Source of the DNA: Thiosocius sp963753845
GTDB lineage: Bacteria; Pseudomonadota; Gammaproteobacteria; Chromatiales; Chromatiaceae
Direction: 5' to 3'
NCBI GenBank assembly: GCA_963753845.1
Contig: CAVWEI010000026.1
Coordinates: 186,001-250,000 of the forward strand
DNA length: 64,000 nt
In this document: piece by piece, positions 22,190-31,193 of the stretch
Position numbering within the stretch: position 1 is the stretch's first letter
Layout: each line of letters begins with the position of its first letter
Translations under genes and position numbers: made by a program
Notes under the pieces: generated by a model
The model's input: only the letters and a program-made list of their open reading frames with translations
Databases searched by the model: none
Told to the model about the DNA's origin: nothing

Positions 22190-25135
22190 ATGACCGAACA
22201 GCCCATCGCCAAGACCAGCGACGTCGAGTACGCCGCCCTCGCCTTTTATCACCGGATATCTTACCTGCGCTCCGACACCTGGACCCGCCTGCACCGCGTC
22301 ACCACCCGCATGAGTGAACGGCAGGCCACGGGCGGCGAAACCACATCGCTGGCCGAGGAAGCAAGGGCGGCGATGCATACCCTCGAAGAGATCGAGGATT
22401 ACACCGCGTTTCCGTCCAAAGACGACTTCCGCCTGTTGTGGAGACTCCTCGACGAAAAAGAGTACAGCCTGCTCAACCGTGCTGTAAGCAGGATCTCGCG
22501 CGCGCTCTCCAGCGGCGTCTACCGTAACCGTGCAATCACCTTGTCGAGAGGTCAGATCGAGGGCGAAGAGGGGGAACAGGAACAAGAGGGACTGGAACTC
22601 CATCTCGATACCACGATGAGCCAGACCCCCCCCTACTTCGAACTGCTGATCGTCGACGAGCTTACGCCAAAGGAAGAGGCCGTGATCCGCAGTTCGTTCC
22701 GCAGTGTGCAGAAGGCGGAGGATCAGTTCGTCTACGACGTTATCGTGGTGCCAAGCTTTCAGGACGCGGTCGCTGCAATATTGATCAATCCGAACATCCA
22801 GGCCTGCATCCTGCGGTCCGGGTTCCGCTTCCAATCGAAACGCAACCTGAAGCTCTTTGATCGTTACCTCGCGGAGATGCAAACGATCGACCTGGAAAAC
22901 ATGACCTCCACCGATCTCAGCATGATCCTGGGCAACATCATAAAGGGCCTGCGCCCGGAGTTGGATCTGTACCTGGTATCCAATATGGCAGTCGAGGCCT
23001 ATGCGGCGCGTGACACGGAGTCCTTCCGACGCATTTTCTATCGCGAGACAGACTACGTCGAACGCCACCTGAACATCGTGCGTGGCGTCGCCCAGAGGTT
23101 CGAAACCCCATTCTTCTCCGCACTGAAGAAATACAGCCGCCAGCCCATGGGCGTCTTCCACGCGATGCCGATATCACGCGCCAAGTCACTGATATGTTCG
23201 CATTGGATCCGCGACATGCTGGAATTCTACGGCATGAATATCTTCATGGCCGAGACATCGGCGACCTCAGGCGGGCTGGATTCCCTGTTGCAACCCTCAG
23301 GCCCGCTGAAGAAGGCCCAGGAACTTGCCGCACGTGCATTCGGGGCCCGTACCACCTTTTTTGTCACCAACGGCACGTCGACTGCCAACAAGATCGTGGT
23401 TCAGGCCCTGGTCAATCCGGGAGATATTGTTCTGGTCGATCGCGACTGCCACAAGTCGCATCACTACGGCATGGTCCTGGCCGGCGCCGAAGTCGCCTAT
23501 CTGGATGCCTATCCTCTTCATGATTATTCGATGTATGGCGGCGTCCCGCTGCGGGAAATGAAACGCCTGCTGTTGAAATACAAGGCGGATGGCCGCCTGC
23601 ACAAGGTCAAGATGCTGTTGCTCACCAACTGTACCTTCGACGGTATCGTTTACGACGTGCAACGCGTCATGGAGGAGTGTCTGGCCATCAAACCGGACCT
23701 GGTATTCCTTTGGGACGAGGCCTGGTTTGCCTTTGCCGCATTCAACCCTGTCTATCGGAGCAGAACTGGGATGCATTCGGCGCACAAGCTGCGCAACAAG
23801 TACCGCACGGACGAGTACCGCGAACAGTACAAGACATACCTTAAAGAGACGGAGCATCTTGATCCAAATGATCCCGAGGCCTGGCTTGGCATACGACTGA
23901 TGCCGGATCCCGACCTTGCGCGGTTGCGCGTCTATGCGACTCAGTCCACGCACAAGACACTGACCTCACTGCGGCAGGGATCGATGATCCATGTCTACGA
24001 TCAGGACTTCCGCCAGAAAGTGGAGGCCCCTTTCCACGAGGCCTACATGACCCACACGTCCACCTCGCCGAATTACCAGATCCTGGCATCTCTGGATGTA
24101 GGCCGTCGCCAAGTCGAGCTCGAAGGCTACGAGATGGTCAACAAGCAGGTGGAACTTGCACTTGTGCTGCGCGAGCAGATCAAGAATCAACCCTTGCTGA
24201 AAAGGCACTTCAGCATCCTTACCAGCAAGGAGCTGATACCCGCGGAATACCGCGAATCTGGCATCGAGACCTATTACGACCCCAAGCTTGGCTGGTGTCA
24301 CATGGAGGACGCGTGGATCTACGAGCGCGACGAATTCGTCATCGATCCGTCGCGTGTAACCCTGTTCCTGGGCAGCACGGGTATCGACGGTGACACCTTC
24401 AAGAACAAATACCTGATGGACAAGTACGGCATTCAGATCAACAAGACGTCGCGCAATACCGTGTTGTTCATGACCAACATCGGCACATCCCGCAGTTCCA
24501 TTGCCTATCTTATCGAGGGTCTCATGGGTATCGCCCGCGAGCTCGAGTGGCAGCGGGAGGAAAACAGTGCGGCGGAAAACCGGATTCTGAATCGTCAGAT
24601 CAAATCTCTGACGCACGACCTTCCGCCGCTGCCCGACTTCAGCGAGTTTCATCCCTCTTTCCATCGGTCAGTTTCGGGGGACACTCCAGAGGGTGACATT
24701 CGCACGGCCTACTTCATGGGGCAAAACGACAGTCTCTGCGAACACATGAGGATCGACAATGGAGAGATGCAACGAAACATGAACCAGGGCCGGGTTGTTG
24801 TCTCCACCACCTTCGTGATTCCCTACCCGCCCGGCTTCCCTGTCCTGGTCCCGGGCCAGGTGATCAGCAAGGACATCCTGGACTTCATGCTGGCCCTGGA
24901 TGTGAAAGAGATCCACGGTTATAGACCGGCGCTGGGGCTCTCCGTCTTTACCGAGGAGGCATTGGGGAAGGTGAAGATTGCCGAGACGGTAAGTGCAATC
25001 ACCGAGATCGTGCAAGAGGAGCAGGAACTCCAGAAAGAGGCCAAAAAACCCGCGTCAAAGAAGAAGAAGAAGGCCGCGAAACACGCGACAAAGAAGACGA
25101 CCGAGACCAGTGCAGAGCCGAATGCCCCGGACTAG
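22190..25135 (+). CDS. Large PLP-dependent Orn/Lys/Arg-type decarboxylase with extended ends
   Basis: 981 residues, longer than the roughly 710-760 of E. coli AdiA, LdcI and SpeF. The central region is a fold-type I decarboxylase: NGTSTANKIVV phosphate-binding segment, VDRDCHKSHHYG, LWDEAWFAF with the PLP-binding aspartate, and TQSTHKTLTSLRQGSM with the Schiff-base lysine. About 300 residues before the core and a lysine-rich tail (about 940-970, KKPASKKKKKAAKHATKK) are unusual. The likely reaction is decarboxylation of a basic amino acid to a diamine or agmatine; the substrate cannot be read from sequence. A GAGGAA site precedes the ATG. ATP-grasp and C45 genes follow. Confidence 0.85.
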   Translation: MTEQPIAKTSDVEYAALAFYHRISYLRSDTWTRLHRVTTRMSERQATGGETTSLAEEARAAMHTLEEIEDYTAFPSKDDFRLLWRLLDEKEYSLLNRAVSRISRALSSGVYRNRAITLSRGQIEGEEGEQEQEGLELHLDTTMSQTPPYFELLIVDELTPKEEAVIRSSFRSVQKAEDQFVYDVIVVPSFQDAVAAILINPNIQACILRSGFRFQSKRNLKLFDRYLAEMQTIDLENMTSTDLSMILGNIIKGLRPELDLYLVSNMAVEAYAARDTESFRRIFYRETDYVERHLNIVRGVAQRFETPFFSALKKYSRQPMGVFHAMPISRAKSLICSHWIRDMLEFYGMNIFMAETSATSGGLDSLLQPSGPLKKAQELAARAFGARTTFFVTNGTSTANKIVVQALVNPGDIVLVDRDCHKSHHYGMVLAGAEVAYLDAYPLHDYSMYGGVPLREMKRLLLKYKADGRLHKVKMLLLTNCTFDGIVYDVQRVMEECLAIKPDLVFLWDEAWFAFAAFNPVYRSRTGMHSAHKLRNKYRTDEYREQYKTYLKETEHLDPNDPEAWLGIRLMPDPDLARLRVYATQSTHKTLTSLRQGSMIHVYDQDFRQKVEAPFHEAYMTHTSTSPNYQILASLDVGRRQVELEGYEMVNKQVELALVLREQIKNQPLLKRHFSILTSKELIPAEYRESGIETYYDPKLGWCHMEDAWIYERDEFVIDPSRVTLFLGSTGIDGDTFKNKYLMDKYGIQINKTSRNTVLFMTNIGTSRSSIAYLIEGLMGIARELEWQREENSAAENRILNRQIKSLTHDLPPLPDFSEFHPSFHRSVSGDTPEGDIRTAYFMGQNDSLCEHMRIDNGEMQRNMNQGRVVVSTTFVIPYPPGFPVLVPGQVISKDILDFMLALDVKEIHGYRPALGLSVFTEEALGKVKIAETVSAITEIVQEEQELQKEAKKPASKKKKKAAKHATKKTTETSAEPNAPD

Positions 25136-25406
25136 CGGGCGTCAAGAACCCAGTGCACGCGGCCCACGGGCCATGCGCTGCGAAACCACAGGCCCAGGGC
25201 GCACGATCGCCACTTGCAGAAGACAGGATCGTGCGGCCGGGTGGGTCTCTGGCCTGCACCGGACACAAGGCTGAACCAACCCAATGACTTTCACACAAAT
25301 CCGGCAGCTGCTGACAGGCCTTCTGTCAAGATTCGGTCTCTGGCGGGAGCCGAAAAGAAGCCACAGCGGCCCGATAAACTATCACCAGAACGAGGAGCAG
25401 ACTCCA

Positions 25407-26858
25407 ATGAAAAGAAAGCTTACTGGCATTTCCGATATACGACGCTTCTTCCACCGCAACGAGCGTCCGATCTTCTTCATCAGTGCAACCAATTTCAATC
25501 TGCTGGGCATCGATGAGTGGGTCAAGAAGTTCCATTACATCAGCTACGTCGACTGTTATGACGGTGCGCACCCCAACGTATTCATACCGTCGGAGATTGC
25601 CCACCCGGAGTTTGAGAGCATCGAGGACATCAACAACTATCTTCTCGAACACAAGGAGGTCATCGATTACATCAAGAGCTTTGGCCCCAACCCGGTCGCC
25701 GTGTTCCTGATGTTCAACGAACGCACGGAAGAAATCTGCCGTGAGCTGGGGATCGAGATTTGGTTCCCGCCGGCGAGTCTGCGCTCACGCTGTGACAACA
25801 AGATGGAGACGGTGCGTATCGGCAACAAGGCCGGGGTGCCCAGTGCACCCAATGCGCTCTCCAAGGTGGACAGCTACGAACACCTGGTGAAGATCTGTGA
25901 AGAGCACGGCCTGAGCAATGACGTGGTCATCCAGACCGCGTTCGGCGATTCCGGGCACACCACCTTCTTCATCTCGAATGAGCAGGACTGGGACAAGCAC
26001 GCCGACGAGATCACTCCGGACCCCGAGGTGAAGATCATGAAGCGCCTGAACTGTCGCGGCTCGACCCTGGAGGCCTGCACCACCAGCCAGGGCACCATCG
26101 TAGGCCCCCTCCTTACCGAGGTAGTCGGCGCCAAGGAGCTTACCCCCTACCGCGGCGGCTGGTGCGGCAACGAGATATTCCCCGGCGCATTCACGCAGGA
26201 GATCCGTGACAAGGCCCGCGACTATACCTTCCAGTTTGGCGAGCAGCTGCGCAAGGAGGGCTACCGGGGTTACTTCGACCTGGACTACCTGATCGACACG
26301 GATACCGGCGAGATATACCTCGGCGAACTGAACCCGAGGGTCACGGGTGCAAGCTCGATGACCAACCACGCGGCCTTCGCACATGCCGATGCGCCACTGT
26401 TCCTGTTCCACCTGCTGGAATTTTCCGGCGCCGAGTTCGAATTCGATGTCGAAGACCTGAACGCCCGCTGGTCCGATCCGGAATACATCGACAGCTGGTG
26501 TCAGCTGATCATCAAACATACAAAGGATGAGGTCGACATCGTCACCGACGCACCGCAGACCGGCATATGGCGGATGAACGACGACGGCTCGATCGAATAC
26601 AGCCGCTTCGACTATCACCGGCGTGCGGTGAGCAGCGAAAAGGAGGCCTTCTTCCTGCGCATCACCGGCCCGGATGACTACCGCTACGAGGGCGCGGATC
26701 TGGGCATCCTGATTCTGCGCGGGCGCTCGATGAGCAGCGATTTCGTCCTCAACGACCGGGCACGTGCCTGGATCAACGGCATCGTCGGGAACTACCGTGG
26801 CAAGCCCCTGCCTGCCCCGGAAGCCGCACCGGAAGCCGGGGCCTTCAAGATCATGTAA
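25407..26858 (+). CDS. ATP-grasp ligase (biotin-carboxylase-like)
   Basis: 483 residues from the ATG at 25407, which has GAGGAG 9 bp upstream; a start at 25284 would add 41 residues but has no ribosome site. The ATP-grasp fold is indicated by DVVIQTAFGDSGHTTFF, the NEIFPGAF region, and LGELNPRVTGASSMTN, which supplies the Mg-ATP glutamate and asparagine. No biotin-carrier or carboxyltransferase domain is present, so a carboxylase role is unlikely. ATP-grasp enzymes of this size commonly join a carboxylate to an amine through an acyl phosphate. With a decarboxylase upstream and a C45 amidohydrolase downstream, an amino acid-amine ligase is the best inference. Confidence 0.85.
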   Translation: MKRKLTGISDIRRFFHRNERPIFFISATNFNLLGIDEWVKKFHYISYVDCYDGAHPNVFIPSEIAHPEFESIEDINNYLLEHKEVIDYIKSFGPNPVAVFLMFNERTEEICRELGIEIWFPPASLRSRCDNKMETVRIGNKAGVPSAPNALSKVDSYEHLVKICEEHGLSNDVVIQTAFGDSGHTTFFISNEQDWDKHADEITPDPEVKIMKRLNCRGSTLEACTTSQGTIVGPLLTEVVGAKELTPYRGGWCGNEIFPGAFTQEIRDKARDYTFQFGEQLRKEGYRGYFDLDYLIDTDTGEIYLGELNPRVTGASSMTNHAAFAHADAPLFLFHLLEFSGAEFEFDVEDLNARWSDPEYIDSWCQLIIKHTKDEVDIVTDAPQTGIWRMNDDGSIEYSRFDYHRRAVSSEKEAFFLRITGPDDYRYEGADLGILILRGRSMSSDFVLNDRARAWINGIVGNYRGKPLPAPEAAPEAGAFKIM

Positions 26859-26914
26859 GGCCCGGCGCAGGGCGCCGCGGGCAACCCCGACTCTGTCCAC
26901 CTGAACGAGAGACC

Positions 26915-27913
26915 ATGGAACGAACCATCGCAGCCATTGCCGAACAACTTCCCGGTGAGAAGTGGCAGTCTCTGTTTCGATACCATTGGCCGGCGTACAG
27001 GCGCTGGTTTCTCAGTGAGGGCGCGGCTGCGCGCCCTCTCTACTTCAGTGCGCGACGTGCATTGAGGCAGCATATGCCGGAGCTGGCGCCCACCTACGAT
27101 CGACTTGTCGAGCTGGCCGGTGGAGGTGACCTCGCTGCCCGCTTTCTGACACTCTACTGCCCACCGGCCTATATGCGGGGGTGCTCGCAGGCGGTCTGGA
27201 CAGGATCACCACCCCTGTTGGTCCGCAACTACGATTACAGCCCCCAGCTATTCGAGGGGGCAATACTGCACACGTCCTGGAACGGGCGCAGCGTGGTCGG
27301 CACCAGCGACTGCCTCTGGGGCCTGGTGGATGGAATGAATGAGGATGGCCTGACCGTATCACTGAGCTTTGGCGGTCGCCGGGACGTCGGCGAGGGCTTC
27401 GGCGTGCCGCTGTTGTTGCGCTACATCCTCGAGTTCTGCACCACCACCGACGAGTCAGTCGAGGTGCTGTGCCGCGTGCCCAGCCACATGTCCTACAACG
27501 TTACGGTCCTTGATCGCCAGGGCAGCTACAAGACGGTATTCATCGCCCCCGATCGTGAACCCAGGGTCACCCGATTGGCGATGACCACCAATCATCAGCA
27601 GGGTATCGAATGGGATCAGCACGCCCGGGCCAGCGGCACCCTGGAGCGCGAGCGCGCACTTGGGCGCTACCTGAAGAACTATGCCGACGACTCCTTCCGA
27701 CTGGTGCGCGCTTTTCTGCGCCCGCCCCTGCACTCCACCGCCTACCGACGGGGATTCGGCACGCTTTACACGGCGGTGTACCGTCCAAGGTCACTCGAGA
27801 TGGAGTACCTGTGGCCGCAGGATACCTGGCGGTTTCCTCTTTACGGTTTTATCGAAGGCATGCGCACCGTGAAGTATGCCCAGGTCCCCGGTTCGCTGGA
27901 GATCCTGCATTAA
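26915..27913 (+). CDS. C45-family Ntn-hydrolase/acyltransferase (AAT/Tan-like)
   Basis: 332 residues. The autocatalytic nucleophile is the cysteine of RGCSQAVW; GCS-PPLLVRNYDYSP matches the GC-(T/S)-x-NxDx pattern of the penicillin acyltransferase family. Further family segments are DGMNEDGLTVSLSFGG and AMTTNHQQ. Processing would give a chain of about 90 residues and one of about 240 with an N-terminal cysteine. Known members cleave or form amide bonds, including insect Tan, which hydrolyses beta-alanyl-amines. No signal peptide, so it is cytoplasmic. It lies 56 bp after the ATP-grasp gene and probably acts on its product. Confidence 0.85.
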   Translation: MERTIAAIAEQLPGEKWQSLFRYHWPAYRRWFLSEGAAARPLYFSARRALRQHMPELAPTYDRLVELAGGGDLAARFLTLYCPPAYMRGCSQAVWTGSPPLLVRNYDYSPQLFEGAILHTSWNGRSVVGTSDCLWGLVDGMNEDGLTVSLSFGGRRDVGEGFGVPLLLRYILEFCTTTDESVEVLCRVPSHMSYNVTVLDRQGSYKTVFIAPDREPRVTRLAMTTNHQQGIEWDQHARASGTLERERALGRYLKNYADDSFRLVRAFLRPPLHSTAYRRGFGTLYTAVYRPRSLEMEYLWPQDTWRFPLYGFIEGMRTVKYAQVPGSLEILH

Positions 27914-27922
27914 ATCCTCGCT

Positions 27923-28861
27923 TCAATCCCCCACAAAACCGGCCACGTTCACCGGGGCAACCGGCGGTACGCCATTATCCGTGACCTGATCATTTAGGCC
28001 TGCGCGAGAGCCACGGTGCGGCTTGGTCAGCGGCCCCAGGCTCTGCAGATAAGTCTCGGACTCCGGGGTCCGGCTGTACACAGGGAAATCGACTGGCCGG
28101 TCGCGGAAACTCTTGAGCGGCTGTCCCAGGCTGCGAATACCCACCTCGCGCTCGCGACGGACCCTGTCCAGGTTGATCTCGACCGGAATCATTTCTTCGC
28201 CACCACCCGCCTGATGGATGATATAGCCGGCAGGGCCGACGATAATGGAAGACCCGACGCCACCGTCACCCACACCGTTTATGTCGAAGAAATAGCACTG
28301 GTTCGTCACCGCCGTCGCCCGGGCGATCGACAGTTCCACATCCCGGTCGATGGTATCGGTCATGGTCGGGTGCAGGATCACCTCGGCACCCATGGACGCC
28401 AGGGTCCGCGAGGTCTCCGGGAACCACATGTCATAACAGATGGACACACCGAAGCGGCCGACATCCGGCACGTCGAACACCAGAAATTCACCACCGGGCT
28501 CCACATGGTTCTCGTATGGCTGGAACGGAAACATCTTGCGGTAGCGGCCGACGACATGGCCGTTGGGGTCGATCACGGACGCGGTGTTGTAAATCAGGTC
28601 GCCGGCCGCTTCGAACATGGACCCGGGAACGAGCCATACCCGGTGTTTCGCTGCCATCTCCCTCAAGGCATCCTCCGCCGGACCCGGCAACACCTGGGCA
28701 TGGCCCGGCAGTGGACCGAACGCGGCCAGTTCGCTGAACACGACCATCTGGACCCAGGGAAAACGGGCCATCAGGATGTCCAGCCGGTGCGCCATCGCGG
28801 GAATGTTGACCTGCGAGGCAGAAATGCGCATCTGTATGCCGGCGATAGCGAAAGGGGTCAT
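27923..28861 (-). CDS. Nitrilase-superfamily amidohydrolase 1
   Basis: 312 residues from the ATG at 28861 (AGGAGA 7 bp upstream; the longer frame adds non-family sequence). The Glu-Lys-Cys triad is visible in VVFSELAAFGP, RYRKMFPFQPYE and SICYDMWFPE. It is a carbon-nitrogen hydrolase acting on amides, carbamoyl-amines or nitriles; the substrate is unknown. It converges on the C45 gene with 9 bp between stop codons. It is a close paralogue of the enzyme at 31194-32126, sharing FPWVQMVVFSEL-like and LGQPLKSFRD blocks. Confidence 0.9.
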   Translation of the reverse strand: MTPFAIAGIQMRISASQVNIPAMAHRLDILMARFPWVQMVVFSELAAFGPLPGHAQVLPGPAEDALREMAAKHRVWLVPGSMFEAAGDLIYNTASVIDPNGHVVGRYRKMFPFQPYENHVEPGGEFLVFDVPDVGRFGVSICYDMWFPETSRTLASMGAEVILHPTMTDTIDRDVELSIARATAVTNQCYFFDINGVGDGGVGSSIIVGPAGYIIHQAGGGEEMIPVEINLDRVRREREVGIRSLGQPLKSFRDRPVDFPVYSRTPESETYLQSLGPLTKPHRGSRAGLNDQVTDNGVPPVAPVNVAGFVGD

Positions 28862-29093
28862 CGGAGTTCTCCTGAAGCGCACCGCGCTTTTGCGGTATTT
28901 AAGGCGCACATTGTACCCCAGAAAACGCACTCCCCGCCCCTGTGCCGTCTTGGGAAAAGGGGGTATTCGTCGGCTCGAAACGACAAGAAAAAGGCCTCGC
29001 AAATGAAAGGGCGTGGCGCGGGGATCTGCTCACCCGGACCGCGGATTTCACCTCAAGCCGGCATTGGCTGGAGGGAAGTTGAAATTAGACCCT

Positions 29094-29146
29094 GTCAATA
29101 TCTTCCTAACCGGAGTGCATCGTGTATAAGCTCTGTCGATATTGAC
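29094..29146. repeat. Spaced 9-bp inverted repeat upstream of the frameshifted unknown gene
   Basis: GTCAATATC (29094-29102) and GATATTGAC (29138-29146) are exact inverted copies 35 bp apart. TATAAG at about 29124-29129 lies between them and could be a -10 box. The arms may be operator half-sites. The rest of the 373-bp gap between the divergent nitrilase and the unknown gene holds a direct repeat CCACGCGG at about 29161-29177 and nothing else I recognise. Confidence 0.35.
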
Positions 29147-29234
29147 GGAGCGCGATAGCGCCACGCGGACCCACGCGGCAGGTCCTGATGCCCGGAGTCT
29201 TTTCGGGGTGCCATTGATCTTTCTGGAGGCAAAA

Positions 29235-29958
29235 ATGGCAAAGCTGTTTGATGTATCGGTTACCGGATTGAAAAAGGTGTTCGATATGCCGGGCACCTGG
29301 ACGGACCGGGACTATCGCGGATTATTGAGCCAACTCGAGGTTGAGGGCTTCGAGGATGCATCCGGCGCTGACCTGTTCGATATCCTGCTCATGGCCTTAC
29401 AGGACCTGCCACCAATAGAGGCTGCGGATGCTGTGCTTGCCTACCAATTGAAGACGGGCACAAAACCGGGGGTGCGACAGAACATCGCGCAGGACATGCT
29501 GGAAGGCCAGCGGGCCTGGGAAGAAGTATCGGACATCAAACCTGCATTCAAAGATATTCACCTCCGCCGTGTTACTGCAAAAGGCCTTCCCTAAGGTCTT
29601 TCCGAGGCCCGACATGCTGTCCTTGACCCTGCTCATGAAGGGATCGACGCCTGAGGCGAAAGCCATACTGTCCAGCCCCCCCGAAGCCGCCTTCGTAACC
29701 CGTGTCCTTGCCGACGCGATGAGTGAGAAAAGTATTCTCGAGCGTTTGTTCGGCGAACAATTGGCATCGCGCTCGTTCCCCGAAGCACAAGGCATTGTCT
29801 GGCAAGCCGACTTCAGCGAGCAGTCCATTGGCAAAGACTCGTCCGCGATATTGACGATTTACTCTTCGGCGCACTGGCTGAACGCAATGGAACAGGTTTC
29901 GGAGTTTCAGTCGAATGCCTACAACGACAGCGCGGACGACGAGGACGCGGATGATTGA
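29235..29958 (+). pseudogene. Unknown soluble protein, interrupted by one frameshift
   Basis: A GGAGG site leads to an ATG at 29235 and a frame that stops at 29594, but the protein clearly continues in the next frame to 29958. Moving frame at about 29556 gives KPAFKDIFTSAVLLQKAFP without a break and a product of about 240 residues. The first half is helical (FDVSVTGLKKVFDMPGTW, DLFDILLMALQDLPP); the last residues are very acidic (DSADDEDADD). I recognise no family. One base has been gained, or the read is wrong; both halves keep normal coding character. Confidence 0.65.
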
Positions 29959-30138
29959 ACCAGTTCGCGCGCGAACCGAACTGCTGCACAACGAACCCGT
30001 TGCTGGATTATCGGTCTGACCCCGAACATTGCCGATCGCCCCGCGCGGGTTGCGGGCGTTCGGCGTCGCGCCGGGCGGTTTGGCGATAATCTCAAGCTCG
30101 TCGAGTGGGATATCCACCATCTGAATCCGAGCGATTGG

Positions 30139-30201
30139 TTGGTTTGTTGGTTTGTTGGTTTGTTGGTTTGTTGGTTTGTTGGTTTGTTGGTTTGTTGGTT
30201 T
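30139..30201. repeat. Octanucleotide tandem repeat (TTGGTTTG), nearly 8 copies
   Basis: Seven perfect TTGGTTTG units plus seven bases of an eighth run from 30139 to 30201. A perfect 8-bp array of this kind is a slippage hot spot. It ends 86 bp before the GTG of the outer-membrane protein gene, in its likely promoter or leader region. The rest of the 329-bp gap (29959-30287) holds no gene I can support. Confidence 0.9.
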
Positions 30202-30287
30202 AGCGGTGCTAAATTGTGCCCCCGCGCCCTCGAAGAACCGGGGTATTGGTGAGCAGGTCTTTGACCGTTTAGGAGACGAAGAGGCAC

Positions 30288-31094
30288 GTGAAAGCAAAAG
30301 CCTGGATAAAGCTGGCCGGCATTGCGGCCGTGACCCTGGCGGCCACCCCCGTGCTCGCTGAATTGAGCGCCGAGGAACTGGCGAAGCTTGCCCAGAACCC
30401 GGTCGGCAACCTGATCAGCGTACCTTTTCAGAACAACACGAATCTCAATTTCGGGCCGGAGAAGGGTACGCAGAATGTGCTCAATATCCAGCCGGTAATC
30501 CCGATCTCGGTGAACGATGACTGGAATGTCATCACCCGGACCATTCTACCGGTGGTATCGATGCCGTCGCTCGGGCCGGGCGACAGCCGCACCAATGGCA
30601 TTGGCGATGTACAGTTTACGGCGTTCCTTTCCCCGGCACAGCCGGGTCACTGGATCTGGGGTGTTGGGGGCGTCGTTCAACTGCCCACGAACAGCAACTC
30701 CGAACTGGGCAACGACAACTGGGGGCTCGGGCCTTCAGTCGTGTTGCTGCGCCTCGAAAAAGGCAACCCCTGGGTATACGGTGCGCTGGTCAACAATATC
30801 TGGTCGGTCGGCAACAGAGATTCGTCGTACAACAATGGCCTGATCCAGCCCTTCCTCAACTACAATTTCCCCGATGGCTTTTATTTGACCAGTGCACCCA
30901 TTGTCACCGCCAACTGGAAGGCGGATAGCGGGGATAAATGGACCGTCCCCCTGGGCGGCGGTGTCGGCAAGATCTTCCATTTGGGCAAGCTGCCGGTCAA
31001 CACACAGTTGTCTGCCTACTACAATGTGGTTGTTCCGGATGATGGTGCCAACTGGCAGATTCGTGCCCAGGTGCAGTTTATGTTTCCAAAGTAA
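30288..31094 (+). CDS. Outer-membrane beta-barrel protein (phenol_MetA_deg-like)
   Basis: 268 residues from a GTG start, with a signal peptide ending near VLAE (about residue 24). The mature part is a chain of amphipathic strands with family phrases such as NPVGNLISVPFQNN, QPVIPISVNDDWNVITRTI and GVGGVVQLPTNS, and ends with a terminal aromatic strand (VQFMFPK) as barrel proteins do. Members are predicted outer-membrane channels of unclear substrate. The gene lies between the two nitrilase genes and downstream of the octamer repeat, so its expression may vary with repeat number. Confidence 0.85.
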   Translation: MKAKAWIKLAGIAAVTLAATPVLAELSAEELAKLAQNPVGNLISVPFQNNTNLNFGPEKGTQNVLNIQPVIPISVNDDWNVITRTILPVVSMPSLGPGDSRTNGIGDVQFTAFLSPAQPGHWIWGVGGVVQLPTNSNSELGNDNWGLGPSVVLLRLEKGNPWVYGALVNNIWSVGNRDSSYNNGLIQPFLNYNFPDGFYLTSAPIVTANWKADSGDKWTVPLGGGVGKIFHLGKLPVNTQLSAYYNVVVPDDGANWQIRAQVQFMFPK

Positions 31095-31193
31095 GCGGGT
31101 GGTGATGGGCCGGTTCAACTCTGAATCACCACAGTCGTGCGGCGCACCCGCGATCCGTCGCCCACCCGGTCTGGAAGACATAGTGCAAGCGGG

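Noticed and set aside
25284..25406. 41-residue N-terminal extension of the ATP-grasp protein
   Set aside because: There is no ribosome site before 25284, whereas GAGGAG precedes the ATG at 25407. Left open at low probability.
25407..26858. Biotin carboxylase of an acyl-CoA carboxylase
   Set aside because: No biotin-carrier or carboxyltransferase gene is nearby. The neighbours are a decarboxylase and amidohydrolases.
28016..29158. 380-residue plus-strand ORF opposite nitrilase 1
   Set aside because: Antisense shadow; the minus-strand gene has an intact Glu-Lys-Cys triad and a ribosome site.
30139..30201. CRISPR-like array
   Set aside because: Units are 8 bp and directly contiguous with no spacers, so it is a simple tandem repeat.
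29919..30297. Minus-strand frames encoding PTNQQTNK-type repeats across the octamer array
   Set aside because: The repeats are the translation of the DNA octamer. The flanking sequence has no family features and the frames run antisense over the unknown gene.
30152..30361. Plus-strand ORF beginning MLVCWFVGLLVCWFVG
   Set aside because: It is the octamer read in another frame and overlaps the signal peptide of the barrel gene. It has no ribosome site.
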